From: an uncultured Gemmatimonadota bacterium
GTDB lineage: Bacteria > Gemmatimonadota > Gemmatimonadetes > Gemmatimonadales > Gemmatimonadaceae
Assembly (NCBI GenBank): GCA_903906325.1
Contig: CAIVJV010000205.1
Coordinates: 1-12,871, forward strand
Direction of reading: 5' to 3'
Length of the DNA stretch: 12,871 nt
Shown here: positions 1 to 8,379 of the stretch, piece after piece
How positions within the stretch are numbered: the first letter of the stretch is position 1
Layout of the letters: every line of letters begins with the position of its first letter
Made by a program: the position numbers and the translations under genes
The notes under the pieces: generated by a model
What the model saw: the letters and a program-made list of their open reading frames with translations, nothing else
Database searches by the model: none
What the model was told of the DNA's origin: nothing

Positions 1-2060
1 CAGCGGGGCGGCGCGAGGCTGGGGGCCGGTGCGGCGCGCAGGGCGCCGAAGCGCCGAGCGAGCAGGTCAGCGGCCTCCTGCGGATCGAGGTCCCCGACCA
101 CGACGAGGACCGCCGCCGATTCGGTCACGCGCGCGGCGTGCCACGCCGCCACCCCCTCCGCGGTGGCCCCTCGGATCACCGCCTCGTCCCCGAGCGGGGA
201 CCGGCCGTACGGATGACCGGCCCATGCGGCCTCGCTCGCGAGTCGCAGCGGTTGCCGATACATGTCGTCCCGCAGCGTCCCCAGCGCCGCGAGCGCGACG
301 GCCCGTTCCGCCTCGAGGCCCTCGGTGGGGTAGGTAGGCGCGAGCACCACGTCGGCGAGGAGCTCCGTGGCCTCGGCGAAGGCCCGCGACGGGACGCCCA
401 TCGTCCACTCGAACGCCTCGCTCCCCACCCCGACCGCCGGCGCGCCACCGATCCGCTCGCCCTCCTCGGCGATGCGCGCGGCCGACCGACGCGCGGTGCC
501 CCGCAGCGCGGTGCGGGTCATGAGGGTCGTGAGGCCCGACGCGTCGGGGCGCTCGTCGACCACGCCCCCAGGGATGACGACCCCCAGGTGCGCCAGGGCG
601 GCCCCGGGTCGGCGCCGTACGAGGATCGGCACGTCCTGCGCGGTGCGGAAGCAATGGATCGCATCGACGACGCGTTCGAGCCGCGCCCCCGCCCCGACGA
701 TCGCGGGCATGCCGAGGGGGGTCCCCATCGGGTCGATCGGCGCCGGGTGCGCGGCCTCGAGCATCGCGCGGACGGCCGCGCGGTCCGCCCCGAGCGGCGC
801 GGTCCCGCGGGGACGATAGGCGAGCACGGTGGCGCGATCGGGATCGAGCCAGCGCTGGGCGACGGCGGTGAGGTGCGCCGTATCGACACGAAGCAGGGCA
901 TCATGATGCGCGACACCCCGCCGCCAATCGCCGAGGAGCTCCCACGCGCCGAGGAAGTTGGCCTGGCCCTCGGGTGATTCGAATCGGCGGAGCGCCTGCG
1001 CCTCGATGAGCGCCCGCGCGCGATCGACCTCCGCCGCGGTGATCTCCCCGGCGCGCACGCGTCGCACCTGATCCCAGATCGCCCCGGCGGCCTCGCGCAT
1101 CGTCTCCGGGCGCGTCCCCGCATGGATGACGAAGACCCCGAGCTCGGTGGGGGTGTAGTCGTACGCGGTGATGCTCGAGGCGAGCCGGCGATCGCGCACC
1201 GCGCGCGCGAGGCGCGAGGCGCGGCCGACCCCGAGGATGGTGGCGAGGACGTCGAGGGCCGGCGTGTCCGGGTGGTCGAGCGGGGGCGTGCGCCATCCGA
1301 GGAGGAGTTCGGTCTGGGCGAGGTCCCCTTCCCACTCGTGACAGCGGAATCCGGGCGGGCCCTCCTCCGGCGGACTCAGGGACCGTCCCACCGGCGCATC
1401 GGGGAGCGGCCCGTAGTGCGTGGTGACGAGGGCGAGGGCCTCGTCCGGATCGACGTCCCCGACGATGGCGAGCACGGTGTTCGACGGGCGATAGAAGCGC
1501 CGGTAGAAGGCGTGGAGCCGGTCGCGGGTCAGCGCCCGCAGCCCCGTCTCGCGGCCCATGCGCCACCGCCGGATGCGGTGCCGATCGTGCAGCACCTCGA
1601 AGAGGGTCTCCACCGCGAGGGCGGCGGGGGTGTCGGCCTTCCGTTTGGTCTCCTCGATGATGACCTCGAGCTCCCGCACGAGTTCCTCCGGGTCGAGGAC
1701 GCTGTTGGCATAGGCATCGGCCTGCACCGCGAGGCCCGCGGCGAGCCCCGCCGAGGGGAGGACGGTGTAGTAGTGCGTGTGGTCGTAGATCGTGCCGGCG
1801 TTGAGATAGCCACCGGCGGCCTTGGTCTCTCGGGCGATCGCGCCCACGCCGCGCGTCGGCGTGCCCTTGAAGTACATGTGCTCGAGCACGTGGGCGATCC
1901 CGACCTCGTCGTCGGTCTCGTCGAAGTACCCCGCCTTCACCCAGGTGACGATCGCGACGATGGGCGCGGTGCGATCCTGACGGACGAGGACGCGGAGGCC
2001 GTTCCCGAGGCGGACGCGGCGGACGGCGCTCGGGGGGAGGATGGCGTCGAGCGGGCTCAG
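1..2060 (-). CDS. M16 family zinc metallopeptidase (insulinase/pitrilysin-like, two-repeat), 3' end beyond window
   Basis: An open frame of 686 codons runs off the left edge without a stop. The inverted zinc motif HVLEH lies at residues 57-61 (zinc ligands H57 and H61, catalytic E60). The third ligand is most likely E137 in VIIEETKRK, 76 residues on, which is the usual M16 spacing. YLNAGTIYDHTHYYTVLP follows the family pattern. A second M16 repeat starts near residue 465 and keeps features such as VVVGDLDPQEAADLL, but the HxxEH position reads MTRTAL, so this half should be the inactive clamshell partner. M16 enzymes degrade peptides enclosed between the two halves. No signal peptide is visible. 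No ATG, GTG or TTG exists in this frame between an upstream in-frame stop (2280-2282) and codon 41, so the start is assigned to CTG at 2060-2058, overlapping the TPR stop as CTGA. No SD is seen. Family assignment is firm; the start is uncertain. Confidence 0.9.
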   Translation of the reverse strand, partial: MSPLDAILPPSAVRRVRLGNGLRVLVRQDRTAPIVAIVTWVKAGYFDETDDEVGIAHVLEHMYFKGTPTRGVGAIARETKAAGGYLNAGTIYDHTHYYTVLPSAGLAAGLAVQADAYANSVLDPEELVRELEVIIEETKRKADTPAALAVETLFEVLHDRHRIRRWRMGRETGLRALTRDRLHAFYRRFYRPSNTVLAIVGDVDPDEALALVTTHYGPLPDAPVGRSLSPPEEGPPGFRCHEWEGDLAQTELLLGWRTPPLDHPDTPALDVLATILGVGRASRLARAVRDRRLASSITAYDYTPTELGVFVIHAGTRPETMREAAGAIWDQVRRVRAGEITAAEVDRARALIEAQALRRFESPEGQANFLGAWELLGDWRRGVAHHDALLRVDTAHLTAVAQRWLDPDRATVLAYRPRGTAPLGADRAAVRAMLEAAHPAPIDPMGTPLGMPAIVGAGARLERVVDAIHCFRTAQDVPILVRRRPGAALAHLGVVIPGGVVDERPDASGLTTLMTRTALRGTARRSAARIAEEGERIGGAPAVGVGSEAFEWTMGVPSRAFAEATELLADVVLAPTYPTEGLEAERAVALAALGTLRDDMYRQPLRLASEAAWAGHPYGRSPLGDEAVIRGATAEGVAAWHAARVTESAAVLVVVGDLDPQEAADLLARRFGALRAAPAPSLAPPR

Positions 2061-3169
2061 CGGAGGATGCGCAGCAGGCCGGCGTCGGCGCTCGCGCGGA
2101 GGAAGCTCTCCGCGTCGCGCGTGGGGATGAGGACCCCGGTGAGGGCGAACCCGCGGCGGGCCTCGCCCTGCATGAATTCCTCGACCGAGCGGTGGGCGCC
2201 CCCGATGGTCGCATCGCGCATGGCGGCGACAATCTCCTCCCAGCTCCCCTCGAACTGGCGGCCATCGCGCGCGACGACCTCATGGCGCTCCGGCGCACGC
2301 TTGGCCTCGGCGGCCTCGGCGAGCATCGCCCCGAAGAGCTCGAGCTGCTGCCGCGCCTCCTCCTCCGCGCGCTCCGAGGCGCGCGACTCGATCTCCGCGA
2401 GCATCTCGTCGAGCGGATCGGTGGACGGCGCCAGCTCGGCGAGCCGCTCCTCCCAGATGCGCAGCGTGGGGTCCCCGTCGGCGAGCCGGAGGTGCGACTT
2501 CTTGAGCTCCAAGAGGCGCCAGATCCCGAGCTCGTCCCAGTGATCCTCCGGCTTGGTGCGCTCGAACTGGAAGAGGGCCGCCTCGAACTCCTCGCGATCG
2601 TAGTGCAGGTTCGCCAGGTAGATGCGCGCCTCGGTGTGCTCGGGGTCGATCTGCAGCGCGCGCTTCAGCGTCTCGATCGCCGCCGCGTCCTCCCCCAGGC
2701 GGTGATCGGCGTAGCCCACCATGGCGATCGCCTCGGCATGGTCGGGGACCTGGCGGATGGCGATCTCGAAGAACGTCTTGGCCTCCGCGATGAGCCCGTC
2801 ACGGAAGAGGGTGCGCCCCACCTGGAGCATCAGCTCGATGTCATCGGAGTAGCCGAGCTCGAGGATCCGGTTGAACGCCTTCAGCGCCTGCGGGGTCTGG
2901 CCGAAGCGCAACAGGGTCTCGCCGAGGCCGGCGAGCGCATCCTCGTGCTCGGGATCGAGGACCAGCGCCTCCTCGAAGGCCTTCCGCGCCCAGGCGAACT
3001 CGTCGCGCGCGAGCCGCGCGTAGCCCACCCCGACATGCAACTCGACGGAGGTGGGGTAGAGTCCGAGCCCTTCACGGAGCGTGGCGAGGGCCTCCTCGTA
3101 GTTCCCCTCGTTGTAGAGCTGGTGCGCGCGCTCGTCGTACTCTTCGGAGCTCAGGAACGGCGTAGGCAT
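2057..3169 (-). CDS. Tetratricopeptide-repeat protein with a distinct C-terminal module
   Basis: A 370-residue soluble protein with no signal peptide or membrane segment. About six TPR units of 34 residues can be read from residue 11 to about 212; units at 11-44, 45-78 and 147-180 are clear, with typical motifs such as NYEEALATLREGLGLYP and ALVLDPEHEDALAGLGE. Residues 255-292 are Glu/Ala/Arg-rich and probably a coiled coil. The last 70 residues (301-370) form a separate module with FEGSWEEIVAAMRD and a tail ending ASADAGLLRILR; I do not recognise it as a named domain. TPR arrays bind protein partners, so an adaptor role is likely. The ATG has a GGAGG ribosome-binding site 11 nt upstream. Its stop overlaps the proposed start of the M16 peptidase, suggesting the two are made together. 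The precise function is unknown. Confidence 0.9.
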   Translation of the reverse strand: MPTPFLSSEEYDERAHQLYNEGNYEEALATLREGLGLYPTSVELHVGVGYARLARDEFAWARKAFEEALVLDPEHEDALAGLGETLLRFGQTPQALKAFNRILELGYSDDIELMLQVGRTLFRDGLIAEAKTFFEIAIRQVPDHAEAIAMVGYADHRLGEDAAAIETLKRALQIDPEHTEARIYLANLHYDREEFEAALFQFERTKPEDHWDELGIWRLLELKKSHLRLADGDPTLRIWEERLAELAPSTDPLDEMLAEIESRASERAEEEARQQLELFGAMLAEAAEAKRAPERHEVVARDGRQFEGSWEEIVAAMRDATIGGAHRSVEEFMQGEARRGFALTGVLIPTRDAESFLRASADAGLLRILR

Positions 3170-3180
3170 CGGGGGAATCG

Positions 3181-3217
3181 CCTCCGGCGCAGGGGTTGTG
3201 GAATCATACCCCGGAGG
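3181..3217 (-). promoter_or_regulatory. Hairpin that can occlude the TPR gene's ribosome-binding site
   Basis: On the minus strand CCTCCGG (3217-3211) and CCGGAGG (3187-3181) are perfect 7-bp complements with a 23-nt loop. The downstream arm contains the GGAGG SD of the TPR gene. The upstream arm lies in the last codons of psuG, whose stop is in the loop. In mRNA read through from psuG the SD would be paired unless a ribosome ending psuG opens it. An mRNA starting in the loop would lack the 5' arm and have a free SD. The complementarity is seen directly; the regulatory role is inferred. Confidence 0.45.
3203..3208 (-). promoter_or_regulatory. Possible -10 element of an internal promoter for TPR-M16
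   Basis: The minus strand reads TATGAT, one mismatch from the consensus TATAAT, in otherwise very GC-rich DNA. It covers the psuG stop codon. Transcription would begin near 3196, giving a leader of about 27 nt that contains the GGAGG SD. No convincing -35 hexamer is found 16-18 nt upstream, so this is only a candidate. Confidence 0.3.
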
Positions 3218-4115
3218 GACCGGTCTCCGCGAGCGCGACGGCGATCGCCGCCGCGAGGCCCGCGTTGGCCTCGAGCAGGGCGAGATTCGCCGTGAGGGAC
3301 CGCCCCCCGGTGGCCCGCTCGACCGCGGCGAGGAGGAAGGGGGTCACGGCGGCCCCCTGGACCCCAGCGGTGCGCGCCTCGTGGAGCGCCTGCGCGACGG
3401 CGTGCTCGACGAGAGCGGCGTCGAGCGCCGCGTCCGCGGGCGGCGGCTGCACGACGAGGAGCGCGCTCCGCCGCCCGAGGGCGCGGGACGCGCGGAAGAT
3501 CGCGGCGATCGCCGCCGGGGAGTCGACCCGCGCCGGCACACGGAGGCCCGTCTGTGCGGTGAAGAACCCCGGGAACTCCTCCGTCCGATAGCCCAGCACC
3601 GTCACGCCGTACGTGTCGAGCCGCTCGAGGGTGGCGGGGAGATCGAGGATCGACTTCGCGCCGGCGCAGACGGTGATGACCGGTGTGCGCGCGAGCTCGA
3701 GGAGGTCGGCGGATTCGTCAAAGGCGGGCTCACGATGGACGCCGCCGATCCCGCCGGTGGCGAAGACCTCGAGCCCCGCCGCGGCGGCGAGGGTGAGGGA
3801 GGCGGCGACGGTGGTCGCGCCATCGCGGCCCTGCGCCATCGCCGGCGCGAGGTCGCGCGACGCCACCTTGGTCACCCCATCACGCGCGAGGAAGCGGGCG
3901 AGATCGTCCCCCGCGAGCCCGACGGTCGGGTGGCCACGCACCACCGCGGTGATCGCCGGCACCGCCCCACCGGCGCGGACCGCGGCGCAGATCCGCCGCT
4001 CGGCCTCGCGATTCGCCGGGATCGGGAGCCCCTGCGCGAGGACCGAGCTCTCCAGCGCGACGATCGGGGTGCCGGCGTCGCGGGCGGCAGCGACCTCCGC
4101 ACCGAATCGGATCAC
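3204..4115 (-). CDS. psuG: Pseudouridine-5'-phosphate glycosidase
   Basis: This 303-residue protein (E. coli PsuG is about 312) belongs to the PsuG/IndA family, which reversibly splits pseudouridine 5'-phosphate into uracil and ribose 5-phosphate using a divalent metal, typically Mn2+. Key residues match E. coli PsuG with a steady offset: E22 in IVALESSVLAQGLP, K83 in GVTKVASRDL, D137 in DESADLLEL (metal ligand), and K154 in VCAGAKSILD (the Schiff-base lysine). The signatures FATGGIGGVHRE, GYRTEEFPGFF and RSLTANLALL are also present. The frame stays open far upstream, but only inside the preceding gene. The start is taken as GTG at 4115, overlapping that gene's stop as GTGA; no strong SD is visible, so translation probably depends on coupling. 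The usual partners, the kinase psuK and a nucleoside transporter, are absent here. Family relatives also act as C-glycosynthases in C-nucleoside antibiotic pathways. Confidence 0.93.
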   Translation of the reverse strand: MIRFGAEVAAARDAGTPIVALESSVLAQGLPIPANREAERRICAAVRAGGAVPAITAVVRGHPTVGLAGDDLARFLARDGVTKVASRDLAPAMAQGRDGATTVAASLTLAAAAGLEVFATGGIGGVHREPAFDESADLLELARTPVITVCAGAKSILDLPATLERLDTYGVTVLGYRTEEFPGFFTAQTGLRVPARVDSPAAIAAIFRASRALGRRSALLVVQPPPADAALDAALVEHAVAQALHEARTAGVQGAAVTPFLLAAVERATGGRSLTANLALLEANAGLAAAIAVALAETGPSGV

Positions 4116-5302
4116 GTCACCGTCGGGCGCGACCCCGCGAAGCGCTGCCACGCCCCGGTCGCGAGGATGTCGTCGATCTCGTGGATCACCCGCTCCACCT
4201 CGTCGTCGGTGGTGTAGAAGTGCGGGGCGATCCGAATCCCCGCGCCCGGCCGGAAGTCGATCACGACCTCGCGCGCCAAGAGCTCCTGCGCGACCTCGGC
4301 GGCGTTGGGGACATCGACCGCCACCGTGCCCCCGCGCCGCTCGGGATCGCGAGGCGCTCGCACCGGGTACCCGCGCGCATCCGCCAGCGCGATCAACCGC
4401 GCGGTCTGTCGCATGCTCTTGGCGCGGATGTTCGCCATCCCCGCCTCGGCGAGGAGGCGCGGCCCCTCGCGATTCGCGTAGAGCGCGGGGACCACCGGGG
4501 TGCCGCCGAGCCAGCGCTGGATCCCGCCGGCGTAGGTCATCGTGTCCTCGAAGCCGAAGGGACGCGCATGGGCCTGCCACCCCGTGAGGGCCGGCGCGAA
4601 GCGCTCGCTCGCACTCGGCGAGGCGTAGATGAAGCAGCCACCTGGCCCCCCGCAGCACCACTTGAGCACACCGCCGGTGAGGAAGTCGGCCCCGATCGCA
4701 TGCACATCGACGGGGATCACCCCGACGGAGTGATACGCGTCGAACGAGACGACCGCGCCCATGGCGTGCGCATGCGCGGTCAGCCGCTGGGCATCGAGGA
4801 TGAACGCCGACCGGAACGCCACGTGCGAGACCGCGACGAGCGCGGTGCGCTCGTCGATCGCCGCGTGGAGGGCGTCCTGGTCGAGTGTGATCCCGTCGGC
4901 ACTCGGGACCACGACGACGCGCGCGCCCAACTTGGGGGCGAGCGCCTCGATGGCGTAGCGGACGCTCGGGAAGTCGAGCGCGGTCATGACGACGGTGTCG
5001 CGGCCCGAGCGGAAGTCCATCGCCGAGAGGATCGCGGCCTGCGCGAGGGTGACGGTCGGGGCCATCGCCACCTCATGTGGGGCCGCGCCGAGGAGGGGGG
5101 CGACCACATCGCCCATGGTCAGCGGGGTCGTCCACCACTCCTTCGCCCAGGCCTGGACCCCCCATGCATCCCAGAGCTCGGCGTAGCGCGCGAGCTGGGC
5201 GGGGACCGTCTTCGGCATCGCCCCCAGGGAGTGGGAGACGAGGTAGGTGCGCCGCGCGAGGATCGGGAAGGTCTCGCGGAAGCGAAGGAGGGGATCGGTC
5301 AT
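4112..5302 (-). CDS. Kynureninase-like PLP-dependent enzyme (class V aminotransferase fold)
   Basis: A 396-residue fold-type I PLP enzyme. The probable cofactor lysine is K214 in GGVLKWCCGGPGG. Before it, FDAYHSVG holds D188 and H191, matching the D-x-x-H pair of kynureninases, where Asp binds the pyridine nitrogen. The N-terminus YLVSHSLGAMP resembles the kynureninase YLNxHSLG motif, and RPGAGIRIAPHFYTTDDEV near 353-371 resembles the C-terminal Arg-containing region. Kynureninase cleaves kynurenine or 3-hydroxykynurenine to an anthranilate plus alanine. No other tryptophan-degradation genes are in view, and the motifs differ enough (WCCGG instead of YLNGG) that another desulfurase/epimerase-like class V activity is possible. 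It is cytosolic, with no signal peptide. The start ATG overlaps the czcA stop as ATGA, and its own stop overlaps the psuG start as GTGA, so it is coupled on both sides. Confidence 0.78.
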   Translation of the reverse strand: MTDPLLRFRETFPILARRTYLVSHSLGAMPKTVPAQLARYAELWDAWGVQAWAKEWWTTPLTMGDVVAPLLGAAPHEVAMAPTVTLAQAAILSAMDFRSGRDTVVMTALDFPSVRYAIEALAPKLGARVVVVPSADGITLDQDALHAAIDERTALVAVSHVAFRSAFILDAQRLTAHAHAMGAVVSFDAYHSVGVIPVDVHAIGADFLTGGVLKWCCGGPGGCFIYASPSASERFAPALTGWQAHARPFGFEDTMTYAGGIQRWLGGTPVVPALYANREGPRLLAEAGMANIRAKSMRQTARLIALADARGYPVRAPRDPERRGGTVAVDVPNAAEVAQELLAREVVIDFRPGAGIRIAPHFYTTDDEVERVIHEIDDILATGAWQRFAGSRPTVT

Positions 5303-8300
5303 ACCACCAATCTATCGGTGGCGGCGCGCCCCTCCTCCCAGCGGGTCAGGGCGCGGTAGGCGAGGGGGAGGACGAAGAGGGTGAGGATGGTCGAGGTGAC
5401 GAGCCCTCCGATGACCACGCTCGCGAGGGGGCGCTGCACCTCGGCGCCCGCACTGGTGGAGAGGGCCATCGGGACGAAGCCGAGGCTCGCGACGAGGGCG
5501 GTCATGAGGACGGGACGGAGGCGGTCCATCGCCCCCTCACGGACCGCGGTGTCGAGGTCGCGCCCCGCCTCCCGCAGATGATTCAGGTGCTCGACCAGCA
5601 CCACGCCGTTGAGCACCGCGATCCCGAAGAGCGCGATGAAGCCGATGCTCGCGGAGAGGTTGAGGTTCAGGTCGCGGAGCCAGAGCGCCGCCACGCCGCC
5701 GACGAGGGCGAAGGGGACGTTGAGCAGGACGAGCCCCGCTTGCGTGACCGAGTCGAACGAGAGGAAGAGGAGGAGATAGATCAGGAGGAGCGCCGCGGGG
5801 ACCACGAGGACGAGGCGGCCGAGGGCGCGCTGCTGGTTCTCGTACTGCCCGCCCCACTCGAGGAAGACCCCGGGGGGGAGGGTCAGCTGCGCGGCGACCT
5901 TGGCGCGCACCTCCTCGACGAAGCTCCCGAGGTCGCGGCCGCGGACGTTCGACATCACGAGGGTGCGCCGCTGCGCATCCTCATGCGCGATGAGCTCCGG
6001 GCCCATCACGGTGCTGAAGCGGGCGAGCGATCCAAGGGGGACGAGCCCCCCGGTCGCGGTGCGGACGGTGATCCGGCGCAGCGCCTCGAGATCGCCCCAC
6101 TCGACCTGCGCGAGGCGCACGGCGACCCCGATGCGGCGCGGACCATCGACGAGCTCGGTGGCGACGCGCCGCCCCGTCGCATGATCGAGCGCGGCCTCGA
6201 CATCGGCGACGGAGAGCCCGAAGCGGGCGAGCGCGCCGCGATCGATCTCGATGCGATACTGCCCACTCCCGTCCGCGATCTCGACGGAGACGTCCGCGGC
6301 ACCGGGCACGGTCGCGATGATTCCGCGGATCCGCTCGCCGAGGGCCTCGTTCACCTCACGGTCGGGCCCGATCACCTTCACCCCGAGATCGGTGCGGATC
6401 CCGCTCTCGGCTTCGTCGAGCCGCATGGCGAGGGGCTGCGTGAAGGCCATCTCGAAGCCGGGGATCCCCGCGAGCGCGGTATCGAAGGCGGCGACGAGCC
6501 CCTCACGGTCGGTCGCCGTGACCCATTCGTCCTGCGGCTTGAGGATGACGTAGGTGTCCCCTTCGAAGAGCCCCATCGCTTCGGTCGCGAGATCGGGGCG
6601 CCCTTCCTTGGTCACGATGGTGACGACCTCGGGGAACTTCGCGAGGCGCCGCTCGACGACGGCCGAGAGGCGCGTGGCCTCGTCGAGGGAGACGCTCGGC
6701 AGGCGTCGCGTGGTGATGAGGATGTTCCCCTCATCGAGCTTCGGCATGAACTCGGTGCCGAGCCAAGCGAAGGAGCCGGCGGCGATCACGAAGAGGAGCG
6801 TCGCCCCCCCGACCACGGGGCGGCTGTGGGCGAAGACCCATGCGAGGCCGCGGCCGTAGGCCGTCTTCACCCGATCGAAGACGGTGTTGGGCGTCTGACG
6901 CGCATGATGGAGCAGGAGATGCGAGACCGTCGGCACATAGGTCAGGGCGAGGAGGAGCGAGCCGAGCACCGCGGTGACCACCGTGAACGCCATCGGCTTG
7001 AACATCCGCCCTTCCATCCCGTCGAGCGCGAAGATCGGGATATAGACCGCGACGATGATCGCGATCCCGAACAGGATCGGACGCCCCACCTCCACGGCGG
7101 CGTCGAGGAAGAGGCGATCACGATTCCCCTCCCGTCCCTCTTCGAGCCGGCGGATGAAGTTCTCCACCATCACCACCGAGGCATCGACGATGAGCCCGAA
7201 GTCGAGCGCCCCGAGGCTCATCAGGTTCGCGGAGTAGCCGAAGAGGTACATCCCGCCGAAGGCGATGAGCATCGAGAGCGGGATGACCGAGGCGACGATC
7301 AGGGAGGCGCGGACGTTCCCGAGGAAGAGGAAGAGGACCGCGATGACGAGGAGCCCCCCTTCGATAAGGTTCTTCGCGATCGTCTTGGTCGTGCGACCGA
7401 CGAGCTCCGTCTGGTCGTAGAAAGGGGTGACGCGCACATGGGCCGGGAGCCCAGCGCGGACCTCGTCGAGGCGTTCGCGCACCCCCTTGATCACCCGGCG
7501 AGAGTCGGCGCCCTTGAGCTTGAGCACCATCCCGGTGACGACCTCGCCTTTTCCATCCTGCGTGACGGCGCCGTAGCGCGGGAGCGCCCCCATCGTGACC
7601 CGCGCGACATCGCGCACGAGCACCGGCGCCCCGCCCCGCTGCGCGATGACCATCCGCTCGATCTCGGCGAGCGATTCGGCGCGACCCATCCCGCGGAGGG
7701 TGAACCGCTCCCCCGCCGTCTCCACATAGGCCCCGCCGAAGGTCCGGTTGTTCGCCTCGAGCGCGGCGTGCACGTCATCCAGCGTGAGATCGCGGACGGC
7801 GAGCTTCGAGGCATCGACCTCCACATGGACCTGCTCGATGAAGCCGCCCCAGGAGTTCACCTCGGAGACCCCGGGGACCGTGCGCAGGCGCGGCCGGATG
7901 GTGTAGTCGTGGAGCGTCTTGAGCTGGGCGAGCGACATCGAGTCGCTCGTGACCGTGTACTGAAAGAGCTCCCCCATCGGGGTGGAGACGGGGCCGAGCC
8001 CGGGCTCGACGCCCGCGGGGAGCGCCCCCTTGGCATCGGCGAGGCGTTGCCCCACCAGCGTGCGGGCGAAGTAGACGTCGACCTGGTCGGGGAACGACAC
8101 CATGATCAGCGAGAGCCCCTGCTTGGAGACGGAGCGCACCCCTTCGGCGCCCTGTAACCCCATCAGCGACGACTCGATCGGATAGGTGACGAGGCGCTCC
8201 ACATCCTCGGGGGGCATCCCCGGGACCGACGTGATCACCTCGACCCGCGTCCCCGTGAGATCGGGGAAGGCGTCGAAGGGGATGTGCGTCAGCGAGAAGA

Positions 8301-8379
8301 GCCCCGCCGCGACGAGGGAGAGGACCCCGCCGATGACGAAGACGCGCTGGGTGAGCGCGAAGGCGATCAGCCGCCTCAA
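5299..8379 (-). CDS. czcA: Heavy-metal efflux RND pump, CzcA type (inner membrane)
   Basis: A 1026-residue proton-driven RND transporter of full family length. The N-terminal helix (about 10-32) is followed by the porter motif IPFDAFPDLTGTRVEV. The conserved helix-4 motif LDFGLIVDASVVMVEN carries D393, D399 and E406, the acidic set of divalent-cation pumps (Zn, Co, Cd, Ni) rather than the CusA (Cu/Ag) version. GTEFMPKLDEGNILI (541-555) opens the second repeat. Helices cluster near 340-500 and in the C-terminal 170 residues. I see no methionine cluster like that of CusA in the second porter domain. The start is TTG at 8379, supported by a good SD (AGGGAGG, 9 nt upstream) and a TTGA overlap with the adaptor stop. 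The frame is intact. It forms a tripartite pump with the two preceding genes. The exact metal cannot be read from sequence. Confidence 0.95.
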   Translation of the reverse strand: MRRLIAFALTQRVFVIGGVLSLVAAGLFSLTHIPFDAFPDLTGTRVEVITSVPGMPPEDVERLVTYPIESSLMGLQGAEGVRSVSKQGLSLIMVSFPDQVDVYFARTLVGQRLADAKGALPAGVEPGLGPVSTPMGELFQYTVTSDSMSLAQLKTLHDYTIRPRLRTVPGVSEVNSWGGFIEQVHVEVDASKLAVRDLTLDDVHAALEANNRTFGGAYVETAGERFTLRGMGRAESLAEIERMVIAQRGGAPVLVRDVARVTMGALPRYGAVTQDGKGEVVTGMVLKLKGADSRRVIKGVRERLDEVRAGLPAHVRVTPFYDQTELVGRTTKTIAKNLIEGGLLVIAVLFLFLGNVRASLIVASVIPLSMLIAFGGMYLFGYSANLMSLGALDFGLIVDASVVMVENFIRRLEEGREGNRDRLFLDAAVEVGRPILFGIAIIVAVYIPIFALDGMEGRMFKPMAFTVVTAVLGSLLLALTYVPTVSHLLLHHARQTPNTVFDRVKTAYGRGLAWVFAHSRPVVGGATLLFVIAAGSFAWLGTEFMPKLDEGNILITTRRLPSVSLDEATRLSAVVERRLAKFPEVVTIVTKEGRPDLATEAMGLFEGDTYVILKPQDEWVTATDREGLVAAFDTALAGIPGFEMAFTQPLAMRLDEAESGIRTDLGVKVIGPDREVNEALGERIRGIIATVPGAADVSVEIADGSGQYRIEIDRGALARFGLSVADVEAALDHATGRRVATELVDGPRRIGVAVRLAQVEWGDLEALRRITVRTATGGLVPLGSLARFSTVMGPELIAHEDAQRRTLVMSNVRGRDLGSFVEEVRAKVAAQLTLPPGVFLEWGGQYENQQRALGRLVLVVPAALLLIYLLLFLSFDSVTQAGLVLLNVPFALVGGVAALWLRDLNLNLSASIGFIALFGIAVLNGVVLVEHLNHLREAGRDLDTAVREGAMDRLRPVLMTALVASLGFVPMALSTSAGAEVQRPLASVVIGGLVTSTILTLFVLPLAYRALTRWEEGRAATDRLVV

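Noticed and set aside
901..2298. Minus-strand open frame of 465 codons across the M16 region
   Set aside because: It is out of frame with the M16 protein and Pro/Arg-rich. The true M16 frame is intact from 2060 to the window edge and holds HVLEH.
2192..3295. Plus-strand open frame of 367 codons opposite the TPR gene
   Set aside because: It is a mirror of the TPR coding pattern with repetitive Leu/Glu/Arg and no recognisable domain; the minus-strand TPR gene explains the region.
4116..4661. N-terminal extension of about 180 residues on psuG
   Set aside because: The frame is open but reads Arg/Gly/Ala-rich noise inside the PLP-enzyme gene. PsuG homology begins at the GTG at 4115.
5077..8157. 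A plus-strand open frame of 1026 codons opposite czcA, the same length as czcA itself
   Set aside because: It is rich in Arg, Asp, Glu, His and Gly with no domain pattern, and lies antisense to a gene with clear motifs. Long antisense frames are expected at this GC level. The equal length appears to be coincidence.
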